Below are positions 7,328 to 8,116 of a DNA stretch of 8,116 nt, piece by piece. The position numbers were made by a program, and so were the translations under genes. Source of the DNA: Candidatus Aegiribacteria sp. (GTDB taxonomy: Bacteria > Fermentibacterota > Fermentibacteria > Fermentibacterales > Fermentibacteraceae); assembly GCA_030634715.1 (NCBI GenBank), contig DAOWAG010000042.1, positions 1-8,116 of the forward strand. Reading direction: 5' to 3'. The notes below the pieces were generated by a model. That model worked only from the letters and a program-made list of their open reading frames with translations. It was not told the origin of the DNA and made no database searches. Position 1 is the stretch's first letter. Each line of letters starts with the position of its first letter.

Positions 7328-7333
7328 CTTATC

Positions 7334-8116
7334 TTGGCAAAGAAGGAGAAACCAGAGGCAAAACTCAACAGAAGACAATTTCTGAGCAAAACAGGTAAAC
7401 TGGGCGGGGCTCTATTATTATCATCCGTTGCAGGTAGAGCGCTTGCTGGAGAATGGGAACAGGGAATGGATGAATTCTGGACAGACGGATCGTTTCATCA
7501 GGCAAAAGTAGACGCTTCTCAGGAGGCTTCTGGAATTATCAGAGCTTATCTGGATGGCAGATGGGATGAATTCCGGACAATCGAGCTTCCGCAGCCGTTC
7601 ATGGACTGGAATCTTTCTGCTCGCCTGGAGGTCCTTGAGAATATCTCTCTCATGTTCAGTGGTGAGGGAGGGTCACCTCCATCTCTGGATGGACCACATA
7701 ACGCCGCAATGGCGACCTGGGGGGCGGAGCGTGCTGATAGCAGACTGGAGATAAACAACGCTTTCAAGGGAATGGGTCTTTGTCCGAGAAGAGAAATCAT
7801 AAAGGATCTTCTGGAGGAAATGGAAAATCTATTATCCGGAGGGATGAGCCCAAGACTTGATTTTCTGATTAACCTCTATTCGGATGCAGGCAATTTCGAT
7901 CTGACAAAGATGATTTCACTTGAACTTTACAGTACACCTGAATTTGAAACACACACATTTCTGAATCTGATGGAAAGACCCACAACTTCACTGGTATTCC
8001 TTGACAGCAAATCATATGAAGTTAGAGGAATTGGACAGCTTGTCGCTCCGAATGATTCAGAAGCAGGTGAATATTCAGTTGATATTGTCAAATACACGAA
8101 TATGGCACACACATTG
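7334..8116 (+). CDS. Tat-exported protein of unknown function, 3' end outside the window
   Basis: The frame is open for 261 codons from TTG 7334 to the last base, with no stop, so the C-terminus is missing. The N-terminus is a classic twin-arginine signal: a charged n-region, NRRQFLS (12-18), a moderately hydrophobic stretch GGALLLSSVAG (24-34) and an A-L-A cleavage site (36-38) before G39. The protein should therefore be exported folded to the periplasm, often a sign of a cofactor-bearing enzyme, and the 'Q-F-L' after the arginines is typical. The mature part is acidic and mixed helical, with conserved-looking pieces such as DGRWDEFRTIELP, a single cysteine (C150, in GLCPRR) and a late strand pair SYEVRGIGQLV (about 229-239). 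I do not recognise a family. A flavin-type split-barrel is a weak possibility from the late strands only. It is transcribed away from the greA-like operon through the shared divergent region. Confidence 0.8.
   Translation, partial: MAKKEKPEAKLNRRQFLSKTGKLGGALLLSSVAGRALAGEWEQGMDEFWTDGSFHQAKVDASQEASGIIRAYLDGRWDEFRTIELPQPFMDWNLSARLEVLENISLMFSGEGGSPPSLDGPHNAAMATWGAERADSRLEINNAFKGMGLCPRREIIKDLLEEMENLLSGGMSPRLDFLINLYSDAGNFDLTKMISLELYSTPEFETHTFLNLMERPTTSLVFLDSKSYEVRGIGQLVAPNDSEAGEYSVDIVKYTNMAHTL

Larger units (their letters stand above)
7248..7333. promoter_or_regulatory. divergent intergenic region with candidate promoters
   Basis: This 86-base AT-rich gap is the only intergenic spacer of any size and must drive both directions. 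Minus strand: TATTAT at 7281-7276 is a fair -10 box, about 29 bases before the greA-like TTG, but the -35 match (TCTTAC or CTTACC around 7304-7298) is weak. Plus strand: TTGCAG (7267-7272) and TATATT (7288-7293) look like -35 and -10 boxes but are only 15 bases apart, which is short. The two would overlap and could compete. No clear operator or hairpin is visible. The boxes were picked by eye. Confidence 0.4.

Noticed and set aside
7546..7800. An 84-codon minus-strand frame opposite the Tat-signal gene
   Set aside because: The plus-strand frame is open for 261 codons, with a strong ribosome site and an exemplary Tat signal peptide, so the minus frame is a shadow.
1..8116. Search by eye for tRNA, rRNA, CRISPR repeats, insertion-sequence ends and phage features
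   Set aside because: Almost all of the window is coding, and no repeat array, transposase, integrase or tRNA-like cloverleaf was visible.

Overview
The window reads as bacterial chromosomal DNA with balanced base composition and very tight gene packing. It holds six protein genes, two of them cut by the window edges. I see no RNA genes, mobile elements, CRISPR arrays or long repeats. The mix suggests a didermal (Gram-negative-type) bacterium: a MurJ/MviN-family flippase, an O-antigen-ligase/Wzy-like membrane protein, and a very long GreA-type protein of the kind known from Chlamydiae, spirochaetes and some uncultivated phyla. The exact phylum cannot be fixed from this sequence. A Fermentibacteria-, Fibrobacteres- or Chlamydiae-like lineage is only a guess.

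Left block, plus strand (1-2390): the C-terminal part of a GT4 glycosyltransferase overlaps (TGATG) a 527-residue MurJ/MviN-family flippase. Middle and right block, minus strand (7247 down to 2383): four genes read leftwards, each overlapping the next by 4 or 8 bases. In order they are a 702-residue GreA-like elongation factor with a large N-terminal extension, a 104-residue cysteine-rich zinc-ribbon protein, a 477-residue O-antigen ligase/polymerase-family membrane protein, and a 340-residue GT-B/GT4-like glycosyltransferase. The last one converges on the flippase gene, and their 3' ends overlap by 8 bases. An 86-base divergent gap (7248-7333) separates this operon from a plus-strand gene for a Tat-exported protein of unknown function, which runs off the right edge.

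Taken together, the two glycosyltransferases, the flippase and the ligase/polymerase form most of a surface-polysaccharide assembly set: sugar addition to a lipid carrier, flipping, then polymerisation or ligation. The unusual point is that the ligase and second glycosyltransferase lie in one overlapping transcription unit behind a transcription-elongation factor and a zinc-ribbon protein. Three of the genes (greA-like, ligase, Tat protein) appear to start with TTG. The best candidates for follow-up are the GreA/zinc-ribbon/polysaccharide operon, the divergent MurJ-like flippase, and the unrecognised Tat substrate.
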